Shown here: piece after piece, positions 25,201-35,800 of the stretch
Layout: each line of letters begins with the position of its first letter
Numbering within the stretch: position 1 is the first letter of the stretch
Program-made: the position numbers and the translations under genes
Notes under the pieces: model-generated
What the model was told of the DNA's origin: nothing
The model's database searches: none
The model's input: the letters and a program-made list of their open reading frames with translations, nothing else
Source of the DNA: Adineta steineri
Taxonomy: Eukaryota > Rotifera > Eurotatoria > Adinetida > Adinetidae
Assembly (NCBI GenBank): GCA_905250115.1
Contig: CAJNOI010000027.1
Coordinates: 401,427-465,426, forward strand
Length of the DNA stretch: 64,000 bases
Direction: 5' to 3'

Positions 25201-28200
25201 TGCCTTTTGATTATAGCGTAAAGCGAAAAAAATATCTTACCACTTCCATCAGGTGCTAGATACATAGATAGAAAAGTTCGAAAAAAAATTCATAATAAAT
25301 ATTTCAACTTACGTCCACAAGTTTCATCACTATTGTCACCACAGTCATTTTTACCATCGCAGAGATAGGCACGAGGTATACATCGACCATTGCGACAAGT
25401 TGCTTCATCAATACCACATCCATAACTTGGTTGACTTGGGTAAACTAAATTTTAAAAAAGAACAATGTATTTGAATAAATATCATAAGTTAGTTTACCTG
25501 GTCCTGGAGCTGGAGCTGGAGCTGGGGCTGCACCTAATGAAATAGAATAAAAATAATAGAATATTTTTAGCATGATAGTTATGTTTTAATTACCTCCGAA
25601 TGTCAAAACACTGTTTGCATCAACATAGCTGCTATCCGGAACATGACAACGATAATTGCCCAAGTAAGGTCGTGAAATTGGTCGAATATGAAGAGTTTTA
25701 CCACGTGGATAAAGTGGTTGTTCATCATTAATTTGCTAAAATTAAAAGAAAAACAATAAGTTCTCTTTGTTACATATTAATTTAAAAATCTAAGCATTAG
25801 ATCAATTAGTATTTAGCCTAATCAAATATTTTGATTTACTCACTTCCATTGGTTCAGACTATTCTCAACGAAAAGAAACGAAAAATGAAATAATAGAATC
25901 ACAATTTGTCATTAAAGCTTAGTTTTTTTATTAGAACCCAAGCTCGTGTGAAACTTACCCGTGTTTCAATTAACTGTAAAAATAAGGAAGAAAAATTTTA
26001 ATTCTAAGGAAACCGATTGGAATGTTTGTTTTAAATATTTTTACAAAATAAAATTAGTAGTCAAAAAAAATCAATACATACTCGATTATTGAAGAACCAT
26101 TGAATACGGGCTTCATCGTCTGGTGCGGCACCTTCACATTGAATTTCAACATAATCACCATCAGTCATATCTGGTGCAACAATACGTAAATACTGACCAC
26201 CAGCGCTTGCTATAAAATATATAAAAATTAAAATTAAAATTCTTTATCGAACTAACGTCCTGGTGCAACTCCTCCTGGATAAACAGGATGTGGATAGCCA
26301 GGTTGTGGGTAAGCACCATGTGAATGACCAGATTGTGAACTATCAGGTTGTGGATAATAAGAAGCACCTTCTAATAAAGTAAGGGTAGCTGAGCCAGTAT
26401 TGCCAGCAGCATCTTGTGCCATACATGTATATTTTCCAATTTTACTTCCATCATCGATTGTAAGACGTGATCGTAAAATAACTTGTGCAGCTGTTACTTG
26501 TCTATCGTTATCAGCACCGGGTGGGTCTGTTAGAGCATAACGCTAAAATAATTTTTAAAATAAATTTATTTGAAATAACAAATATGAAATCTTTTACGCG
26601 TTCAGGTTCATCTTGAATCCAATAAATATTGGTATTTGCATCAGCTCCATAGACAGTACAAGCTAATTCAACTGTTCGACCACGTTGAACTTGAATGACA
26701 TCTGGATTGATAACAACACGAAGTTCAACTTGACCACCTGGTGCTGGTGCTGGTGCTGGTGCTGGAGTAGGTCCTATTAAAAAATATAAAAATAATTATT
26801 ATCATTATTATCTCAATCTATGAGCGGTAGATGTATTTAATATATTTTTTAGATTTTTATACATCGATATATTATTTTAAGAAAAATCAAAATTGAATAA
26901 GTAAAATTTATTTTAATATTTCTACTTGCCTTCAGCTTCATCAGCTCGTGTTGCATTTCCTATAAAAATAAAATTATTCGTATTTCATTATAAAATAAAT
27001 CCATGTAAGACAAACAAGCAATTAGCAAAAATATATATAATAGTTAATATCATGCAATATTTCTTAAAATGATGATGAACATAAATAAATACGATTACAC
27101 GTGTACTGACATATATTTTGATTGTAAAAGAAATTAATTGATTAGTAAGCAATGAGCACGATTACAGAAATATGAGCGATATGGACTTATTACTAAATCT
27201 CACTTTTTGCATTTGGGTCTGATGGACCTTTGGGATTTGTATTTTCCTCTTCTTCATCATTCTCATCATAATACGCAACATCATCATCTGATGAAGCTGG
27301 TGTTGTGCGTACTACTCTTGGAGATGATGTTGTTGTTGTTATTGGCGTTGTTTCGGGTTTCGCATTATCCTCGTCAACGCCGTCATCTTCTTCATCGTCT
27401 CCAGGTACGACAGTTGTCGCTTGTGGTTGTTTATCACCTTCGTTTTCGTCATCTTCATATTCTCCGGCTATTCATGCACAAACGCAAACAGTCATAAAAC
27501 ACATGCAAAATAAGAATCATTCAAAAATATTCACTCAATAAAACTTACCATCTGCTTCACCTTGATCTGAAATTAAAAAAGAAATTTCAATTATTAAATT
27601 GAATGAATTTCTAGAGAAGAAAAACCAACACATGCAGTAAAAGCAAAGAAACAAGTAAAACAATGAAATCAGGTTTATCATTCTTGGGATATTGATCGTG
27701 CATGAACCACTTCATTCGAAACCAGGATAATACGATCGGTACCTATTGTTGTTATTTGTGATGCTTCTGTACCGGCACTACCTGCACTTTCTGTTGATGT
27801 TTCGTTATCAAACACTGTTGTCAACGAGGCATCAACTGTAGTGAGTTCAACTGTTGCACCAGTGGCGCTTGTAGTTCCTTCAGCAGCAATACTTGTGTCA
27901 TTTCCTGAGTCACTGTCTCCTGGTTTGATTGATGTAAATATATCAGTACCATTATCAACAATAACAATAGTTGATGTTTCAAGAACACTGTCGATGGCTG
28001 TTGCTGTAGCTCCATCAGCTGTAGTTCCACCTTCAGCTGTGACTGCATCAACAGTTGCTCCGGTTGCAGTAGCAGCCGGTTCAACTGTTGCGGTACCAGC
28101 TTCATCAGCATTGATTGTAGCTGTAGTTCCAGGTGGTAAAACAATTGTTGTACCATCAGCAAGTATGGCTGTTACTGTTGCAGCATTTTCTGGTGCATCA

Positions 28201-29196
28201 GTAACCGTATTATCAAGAGCTACATAGTATAAGTGTATTTTTGCGTATATATGTGTATGTATTAGTAAAGAAGAAGCAAGAAAGTTTTTTAGCAATAGAA
28301 AAAGCAGCTTAATTTATAGTATTAATGAAATTAGAGAAAGAAAATAGGTTGATCTTCTACAAAACTTACCATTATCTGCTGTACTTGGTCCAGCTAAAAT
28401 AGAAAGAAAAAAGATTTAATTAATGATATATATATTTATAAATAAAAGATATGTGAAAGAAAAACAATGGAGTACTCAGCAGGCAAAGCAAGCAAGTATA
28501 TAGAGATTTAAATCAACAAAACGGATCATGCTATTTGATGTATATTCAATTGTATTTCGTCATCACACCTGACGGCATAGTTATTTGAGCAAATAATGAT
28601 ATTTGTGGAAGAGTTGGTTCAACAATATCAGTTGTTGCTTGAGGAAAATTAATGCGATCAACTTCATTGCTAATTGTTCCAGTAGCGATAGTGACTGAAG
28701 ATGAATATTTTATCGATATTGTTAATTGATTTCTCTTTTGATAATGTTAATTAATTATTATACTTACCACAATCAATCTCATCCGAACCATCATCACATT
28801 CAGGATTTCCATTACAATATGTAGCACATTTTTTGTTATCATCTTTGCAAGCCTTAGTTCCTTCCGGGCAAGTCACGCCTAATAGCGGGAAAAAGCAAGT
28901 AGCAAAAAGAAAAGCATGAAGGAGTTAATTATTGAAAGAAACTAATACGTATATATGTATAGATTCAATTTTGTATGCAGAGAAAAAAAGCGTTGAATTT
29001 TTAAGAACATCAGCTTACCTTCGTCTTGTCGTCTAAACCGCAGCCTTGAATCGACTTTAGCGGAAGCACTCTAGTGTAAAAAAAATTTATAAATTATTTA
29101 TTTTATAAACAAAAAAAAAAGTGTTGTTTTTACTTGTGATAATGATATGCATGCCAAAAAGCACAGAAGTAATCCTGTGATGATTTTTGCGTCCAT
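19279..29196 (-). CDS. HSPG2: Perlecan (basement-membrane proteoglycan core), short form
   Basis: 43 exons, 6120 nt, 2039 aa. Exons: 29134-29196, 29019-29070, 28768-28878, 28569-28694, 28370-28393, 27743-28219, 27549-27566, 27204-27467, 26930-26959, 26598-26773, 26257-26542, 26082-26209, 25959-25973, 25844-25858, 25594-25735, 25498-25533, 25313-25444, 25241-25255, 24957-25050, 24861-24901, 24657-24806, 24272-24595, 24123-24208, 23941-24064, 23686-23879, 23257-23625, 23075-23193, 22781-23015, 22610-22715, 22402-22553, 22151-22340, 22023-22091, 21902-21955, 21702-21784, 21362-21652, 21103-21295, 20849-20869, 20456-20734, 20160-20357, 20033-20102, 19905-19975, 19529-19851, 19279-19452. Order of parts: signal peptide, LDLa, Thr/Ala-rich and acidic linkers, two Ig, three LDLa, the Ig carrying the perlecan hallmark NWRLNWGHI, laminin EGF, one laminin IV domain, laminin EGF, then Ig repeats ending [13 protein letters not shown] and LamG domains are absent. 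It is related to trol and UNC-52 and would act in basement membrane. The C-terminus has an alternative splice route. Confidence 0.92.
19676..19850 (-). repeat. 30-bp coding minisatellite (His/Gly/Gln-rich linker of perlecan)
   Basis: Five to six imperfect 30-bp units in one perlecan exon, encoding degenerate GGEHSQYGQH-type decapeptides between Ig domains. A related segment ([16 protein letters not shown]) lies in exon 20160-20357. Units differ mainly at single bases, so the array has been copied recently or homogenised. Confidence 0.85.
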
Positions 29197-30720
29197 CCCG
29201 GAAAAATTAGGATCGACAAGTTTGGAAAAAGATTAAGAGAATGATATCTGAAAAAAAAGTACATAGACATATAAAATCGAATGTTTTGTTTGCATATGTA
29301 CATATGCATATGCATACGATTTCGAAAGAGAAAAAAAAAGTAACGAAAAACACATCGATGCTTTTAAAAGTATTAGAATAATATATTTTTGAAAAGGTAT
29401 AAAAATAAATTTGAAAGCATTAACCTTCACAAACCTCATTTTGTCTCGCAAAAACAAACACTTCTTTTTAAGTATGTATTTCTGTTTGACTAAGTAACAT
29501 ACATGTCTTATTCAATATACTATATAAAGAGAAACCAGTTGATATCTGGTTTCTATCATGATGTAATTCTCTTAACTATCTAAATGATTTATCTGAGAGA
29601 AGAAAGAGTATTACATGGTTCATCTCACACGCGTATCAGATATAAACAATTTCACTTGAAGGACATATCTTTCTTTTCATAGATCATAATTTGGTCTTCA
29701 CACATACATTATGTACATACATATATATATATATATATATGTGTGTGTATATGTATATATAGTAACGACTTTGAGATGTAATAACATGTAAAGGACAAGG
29801 TCCAAAATAATAATTAATAAACATTTACTGGTATGTGAAAAGAAAACAAAAGGTTTATTTTAAAATTTTGTCCTCGACTAGATTATCTCTTAATTATTTA
29901 CTTACGTTAGTTTGTCTCCTGGGACCGAAAAAAATGAGAAATGGATGTCGAAGTTATATACTAATGGGGGAAAACGACTGTCTTTGCTAACATATATACA
30001 AACAAGTAGTGCATACCGTGCAAGCCGTGTCTATCATTAGTCTAACTAAGATAAATAATTTTTTTTTNNNNNNNNNNNNNNNNNNNNNNNNNNNNNNNNN
30101 NNNNNNNNNNNNNNNNNNNNNNNNNNNNNNNNNNNNNNNNNNNNNNNNNNNNNNNNNNNNNNNNNNNTTTTTTTTTCTGTCGTTGTCTATCTATATGTAA
30201 ATGATGTGTGTATATAAAGGCTGTTTTTTCTTTCTTGCTTATATTTGTCTGATACGTTTTGTCGCGTATATATATATATATATAAAAGAGAAAGCGAAGA
30301 ATCCATTCTTTATATATGCCTGTCTTTTTTTTTCATGCTCGATTTTTTTTTTCGTCGATGATGTTGATTATGATCACATAATTTTAAGGTGACTATTCAT
30401 GGTGGTACCTTTTATTCAAATTGTATTAAAGAAGAAATAAAAAACCGAAGGAAAAAAAATAGGTATTGTGGTGTAGTCGATTAAAGGTAGTTTTTATGCT
30501 ATAGAATGTTTATTACGATAAATATATTCGATATTGATGAATATTGGTATAAAACGAGGGAATAAAAATATGAAATATTTACATTGAAATGATATATATA
30601 TATATAACAACGAATCATTCGTATTACAATTTTTATTATTATTGAATGACAAAATGCCAACGATAAAAAAAATAAAATAAATATTATTTAACTAAAAAAT
30701 CAACGAGAAGTTTTTTTTAT
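29197..30720. other. Intergenic, perlecan 5' flank and assembly gap
   Basis: No gene seen. It has TA and GT microsatellites near 29720-29760, TA runs near 30270, and a gap of exactly 100 N. The perlecan promoter should lie just right of 29196, but no clear TATA box is visible. Confidence 0.45.
30068..30167. other. Assembly gap (100 N) in a poly-T tract
   Basis: Exactly 100 unknown bases with T homopolymer on both sides. A round length of 100 is usually a placeholder, so the true size is unknown. Confidence 0.97.
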
Positions 30721-31311
30721 TTATTGCATATTAAAAGTTTTTTTTTGATAAACATATTCGTCAATGAAAGACTTTGATTTTAGTTCGGGTTCTATTGTAG
30801 ATTTAAAGCTCGATCTTGATGTTTCATATCTATTAGTTTTGATCGGCCATCTTTTAATCGTTAATGGAATCAGAATATCATGTTGATGAAGATTGTGATT
30901 ATGATGATGATGATGGTGACGATGACGATGATAAGGACTTTGATAATTAGACTGATAAAGATTAGGATAGTAATAATTAGTTCGACTACAAAAAAAAATA
31001 TTATTATTATACAAGAATAATTTAAAATTCCATCAATACGTATAATTATCGTTTTTGCTACCCTGCTGTAGCCATGACAATTCAAGAGGTCGTTTACTCT
31101 GAGGATTGTATAGTTTATCACGTCGTGATTTATATACTGGTAATATTTTTGGTATTGTTTCTACGAGTTTTTTTGGTAATTTATATTCTGATGATTTAGG
31201 TCTAGGAGGTTCAATTACTGGTACAGTTTGAACTGGTCTTTGCGAATAATTCTTCCCATATGCTCTACGTAAGAATGGAATTTTTTGAAATTTTAATGAT
31301 ATCGATTTCAT
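30721..31311 (-). CDS. Unknown basic protein with His-rich stretch
   Basis: Two exons, 31040-31311 and 30721-30985, joined in phase 2: 537 nt, 178 aa. The first exon (start MKSISLKFQ) is rich in Lys, Arg and Pro, with a segment PVIEPPRPKSSEYKLPKK. The second holds a Tyr/Asn-rich part, an RHRHHHHHHNHN stretch, then a charged C-terminus ending FNMQ. No signal peptide, membrane helix or known domain is visible. The chosen start is the first ATG in the frame; the same frame is open upstream but has no ATG. A 13-codon ORF lies just before it, and an alternative donor (GTAATG at the end of that ORF) could link it to exon 2 in the same phase. Reality as a gene is likely from the splice structure; function unknown. 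Confidence 0.6.
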
Positions 31312-31315
31312 TACA

Positions 31316-31357
31316 TTACTTCGCTTGTTTGGCTTGCTTGCTTTTGTTACTGCCCAT
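31316..31357 (-). other. Upstream ORF or alternative first exon starting MGSNKSK
   Basis: ATG, 13 codons and a TAA ending five bases before the ATG of the 30721-31311 gene, in another frame. The peptide is MGSNKSKQAKQAK. Its first seven residues equal those of vertebrate c-Src and fit an N-myristoylation start. The phrase AA|GTAATG at its end is a plausible splice donor of phase 2, which would put this start in frame with exon 2 (30721-30985). A translation-controlling uORF, an alternative N-terminus, or chance are all possible. Confidence 0.35.
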
Positions 31358-32735
31358 AGTTTGATCGATTTCAAGTAGATTGTGGGTATTATATAAATTG
31401 TTCACGTTTTTTTTTTCTTCAAATAAGCTGTTTTTATAAGAGAAAATATGAGTGCATGCGGAAAAAAGAAAAAAAGTCGAAGCATATTTTGATTCTTTGA
31501 TTTTGAAGTGTTTCACTTGAAAATATTAAACCGATGAAAGAATGTGAATTTTGACATTAATCGCTATGAAAATATAAGCAAAAAAGAGTAAACCAGATAT
31601 TCATAAAGTAGTTCTTGAGTAACTGATTATATTAACAGAATAAACGATTTTTATAATTTAAAAAAATGAAATGCATTCAGATTTAAATACTTGTCAATAT
31701 TTTACTAAACCAACAAAATCAACATAAGAAGACTGTATAATTCACATCGATCGATCATGTCATTAAAATATTTATAGTAAAAACGATACGATTAAATATA
31801 ATAATAAGTTGTCTTGACTCTTTAAAATTGTTATCATAACTAACGAAATATTTTCTATCGGATTTATCAAAACACTAATCTCGATCTATCGGAGATTAGT
31901 ATAGTTATAGACGATTATGCTTCTTCTTTTTTTTCTAAATCCTATACATGTTCTGATTTATTTTGTTAAGTATTATTTTATTATGATGATGACGAGCATT
32001 TTTCTTTTCATATTAAGAGTATATTATCGATCATTTGTTTTCTAATATTGAATGAAACGTTTCGATTCCAACTGTGCGATAATTATTCTCATAGAAATCT
32101 GCAATGAATCAATCTTATGAAAAGTTTTTGAAAGGAATTAAACGAGTGATAGTCTGAATTTCTTACATATTTCGAATACAAAAAAATAATTACATTTTTC
32201 TTTATCCGATTATTAAAAAGATAAGTTTGCAAATTAATTCATTTAATATGAAAATATCAAAAATAAATTTTGTTTTTCTACAAATACTAAAGAATAACAT
32301 TCGAGCTATGAATAGATGGTATGCGACAGATGTCAATAAAAGAATTGAATTAGTAATCAATTCTTTTGAAAAGAATCGAAACTGATAGTTAATTATTTTT
32401 AAATGAAGTCAATCCAATACATATGAAAAGTATAATTATAAAACTTAAGTTGCTAGAAGATTTTTTACGGAAATCAATAAACAAAAAATAATGATTTAAA
32501 GTAAGTCTTCAATTCTGCTCGAATAATATTGACTAAGTATTTAATACTGATGGATTCAATCTATTACAGCTGGCGCATGGTTTTGAATAAATTAGTTAAG
32601 CCGTATGTTGTTGTGAATAGACTTACATTATATCACCTAGATTCAAATAAATCTATTATATTTGACATGACAAACATATATCTATCTCTGTAGAATTAAA
32701 AAATTGTATTTCAAACAAAACATTAGATGTAAATC
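31358..32735. other. Intergenic, nothing recognised
   Basis: AT-rich. The only notable item is a 27-nt near-perfect palindrome at 31874-31900 with arms ACTAATCTC and GAGATTAGT. Confidence 0.4.
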
Positions 32736-34225
32736 TTATATATGTATAGTACTATTCGAAATATTTTTCGAGACTGTTGGAGTCAATTTAATAGTTTGAT
32801 TACTATGTAATGAATTCACCGTCATTGAAGGACACATTTGAGAAATTTTTAAATTTATACAATTCAATATGGTCTGTGCCGATGCTGCTGATCCATCTTT
32901 ACTTGAACAGAAATGATGATGAACATGATTCATCGATGCCCATAATTCATAGTGAATTTGTGATTGCCATTGTGCAGTAGTTAATTCAATAAGTGTACGA
33001 TTTGTTTTTAAAAATAAAACATGTGTTAGACCAGCACCATGCATACCAATAAATATATCTTTTTGAGTCGTAATTTTTAATTGTTCTTCCATAGTTAAAT
33101 TTTCATAATAATTGTAAGTAAAATTAATTTTTGAATTATTTGAAAATACTTTGGTTAAATCATTAATAATTTGTTTTTCATTTTGTAATTGTCGTGTAAT
33201 TTTTCCTGTTGGATTTCTTGGATGTGCAACATAATTACGTCGACATAATAGAAATATTTGTAATGAATTACAATCTATTGGTTTTTTATATTCAAAAGGC
33301 ACATTAAATTGTTTTAAAATATGATCACGAAAATCAAAAAAAAAACTTGGTGCTTGTCGTCTGTCTCGTTGTAGATCGATTTCAGAATTTAATTGTGGTT
33401 GAGACCAAATTAATTCTTGATAAAAAATTGTTGGATATTTTTTTAATTGTCCTAAACGAGTATAGGAATGAAATAATTTTGACCAAAATATATCTAAATT
33501 TCCTTTGGGATGAGCATCAACAAAAAGAATTCGAACAGATTTTGGATCTCGTTGAAAAAAACGACATAAAAGATAAACTGTATAAAGATCTGTCATAGTA
33601 TGATAAATATTAACATAATCTTGTCGATTAACAGCAATAGTTGTTTCATTAATTCGTAAATGGACATCCATACATGTTCTGTAGGGTGTTATTGAAGATA
33701 ATACGCTAGATAAATGATTTGCCAAAGATAAATCTTTCGGTATTGAAATATCACAGGGAAGCTAAAATTGATTTTTTTTGTTTTAATTAATGACAAAAAT
33801 AAATATTTTACCTTAAGAAATTCTTTATTAAACTGAAAATATTCATCTCTTTCAGCTTGATTTAAAACAGTTTGTATATCTTCACCACCTAAACGTTTAC
33901 CTTGAGCAAATTTTGTTTGTAAAATAACTGAATGTGTTACAAAAAATAATTTATTATAAATTGATAAGGATGAATGACATAAATTGATTTCATTTTTACA
34001 CCATTGTTTTAATGGATCACCTGAACAATTTAAGATTGTTTTATTACGTGTTGTATTTGTACATAATGTTAAGTTACCATAAGTATTCTGAGATAATAAA
34101 TAGAGTGCGTTATAATTTATTTGTATAAATGCACCAAAACAAAAAGTAATAAGGATTAGTTTTAATAATATCGATCGACGAGATCGACGACGAAATAATT
34201 TTGAATAATAACGTTTAATGAACAT
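32736..34225 (-). CDS. GT61-family glycosyltransferase (type II membrane)
   Basis: Two exons, 33812-34225 and 32736-33761, phase 0, 479 aa. A short basic cytoplasmic tail (KLFRRRSRRS) precedes a single helix at about residues 20-38, then a lumenal domain with many N-glycosylation sequons. The segment DIFIGMHGAGLTHVLFL is the conserved signature of the DUF563/GT61 family, which includes EOGT, POMGNT2 and plant beta-1,2-xylosyltransferases. No KDEL-like retention signal ends the protein, so Golgi rather than ER lumen is likely and EOGT proper is less likely. The donor sugar cannot be told from sequence; a UDP-sugar transfer to a glycan or protein is the family role. The C-terminus beyond the domain is Ser/Thr/Asn-rich. 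Confidence 0.85.
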
Positions 34226-35180
34226 TTATACTAAAACAGTTTTTATTTTCATTGTAATCTATCTTAATAGAGATGATTTTATTAAAATATAGATATTCGT
34301 ATGAACGCATTTGTACTTTCTACAAGTGCCTATATTAAATTATCTTATCCTATCGTCTTTTTATTTTATATTAATCATTACCTATACTATTTTTTTATAA
34401 CCCTTGGCAGTTACAGTTGAGTAAATTTGCCAATCATACTTCTTTTCTATTTACAAAAAAAAATGAATTCTTTCAACTACTTATTTTATGGTGAGAACAG
34501 TCGTATGATAAAAGAAATAAACGCAGATGTTAGTGTTATCAATGTGTGCAAATACACTCTACCTTTCCTATCTTTATATTACATAAAAATGTGTACATAA
34601 AAGTTGACAAATTTAATAGTGTTAGTCATTACGCTTCGTTTTGTACATAATATGATGTACTATTTGTGTTATCATGCGTGAATACAAACGAGGTCAAAAC
34701 ATAAGAAAAAAAAAATTATTTCTTACCACGTGAAAAGAACTACAATCAAGGCTACCTTTGTATAACAATTGTCAACAATATTTTTTACAAATACAAGGGA
34801 AAAACATTTGATAAATGATCGTTTGTAAATTTTCATTTCTAATAAATTGAACGACTATTTTATGAAATTAAAAAATATTATCAATGACTTACTATTCTCG
34901 TAACTGTCCTTTTATGAAACTTACTAAAAATGAATGAATACTTATATGTATTATCAAGATATAAAAACGTTTCTATTATGCTAAGAAATTAACTTGTCTG
35001 GCAAAGCATGAACAAATTCTTATTTATCTATTGAGAGTAATTGACAAACTTTTTCACAATTAGAAACATTTATATGATATAAATAATTCGAGCTTAACTA
35101 ATTCAATAATTTGTAATTTCTACTTGAATTAAAAAGAACATTGTGTCATAAGACTATAACCATATTCTGATCATACTTAA
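34226..35180. other. Intergenic, nothing recognised
   Basis: 5' flank of the GT61 gene. AT-rich, no ORF of note. Confidence 0.4.
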
Positions 35181-35796
35181 TCCTTAAATGCCGTGGGGTT
35201 TTTTTTCAATATGAGGAGAAACTCACTAGTACAATGGAGCTTCTGAAACCTTAATATGATTGTATTATAGTGGAAAAAAATGATCTTTTTGTTCATGAAG
35301 ATACAGTATGTCTCTTGGAGGGTGTGAATGTAGGTGTGAGTAATGAATTAGAAGAATACAACCACATCCTCAAGATAGAAAATATCAAGAATGACGGTGA
35401 CAACAGAGAAGACCACTATATGAGTGAGGAGAGAATACATCATTGACATTTCTAAAATATGATAAAGTACACTGTAAGGACCTACTTTATGATGTCGTAA
35501 TGTATTCGTAGATCGGTAAAAATTTTGCGGAATGAGTTCGTTGGATAATCTGATAATACATCTCATGATATAAATTAAAAAACAAATTCTCATTTTGTTC
35601 CTATGGATAATTAAAACCAGATAGTAACACTGAAAAGTTATGGTTTCGTTTAAGAGCCATTCAAGATTGATTTTTTTCTTTTTCTATGACCTATTATTCT
35701 GAAAGAACGCTAGGTTTTTTTTATATCAAACTTTGTTATGTACTGTATCGCACTTTTCACAATGTCCTTTAGAAGGGACATTTTGGCCTTTAAGGG
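35181..35796. mobile_element. Possible piggyBac-type non-autonomous element
   Basis: A 616-bp segment flanked on both sides by TTAA (35177-35180 and 35797-35800), the target site of piggyBac elements. The ends are imperfect inverted repeats: TCCTTAAATGCC on the left and, read inward from the right, CCCTTAAAGGCC (10 of 12 match). The right subterminal part has a small hairpin (AATGTCC / GGGACATT). No transposase is seen. TTAA is common in AT-rich DNA, so the call rests on the inverted ends. Confidence 0.42.
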
Positions 35797-35800
35797 TTAA

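Noticed and set aside
27207-27541. Two plus-strand ORFs with Leu/Ser runs
   Set aside because: Antisense of the acidic perlecan exon 27204-27467.
27841-28227. Long plus-strand ORF rich in Val, Ala and Ser
   Set aside because: It is the antisense shadow of the Thr/Ala-rich perlecan exon, which has correct splice sites and phase on the minus strand.
30009-30200. ORF spanning the gap
   Set aside because: It includes the 100 N and is an artefact.
31033-31374. Longer start (KSIKLWAVTK...) for the unknown basic protein
   Set aside because: That frame begins with TTG, not ATG; the first ATG is at 31311.
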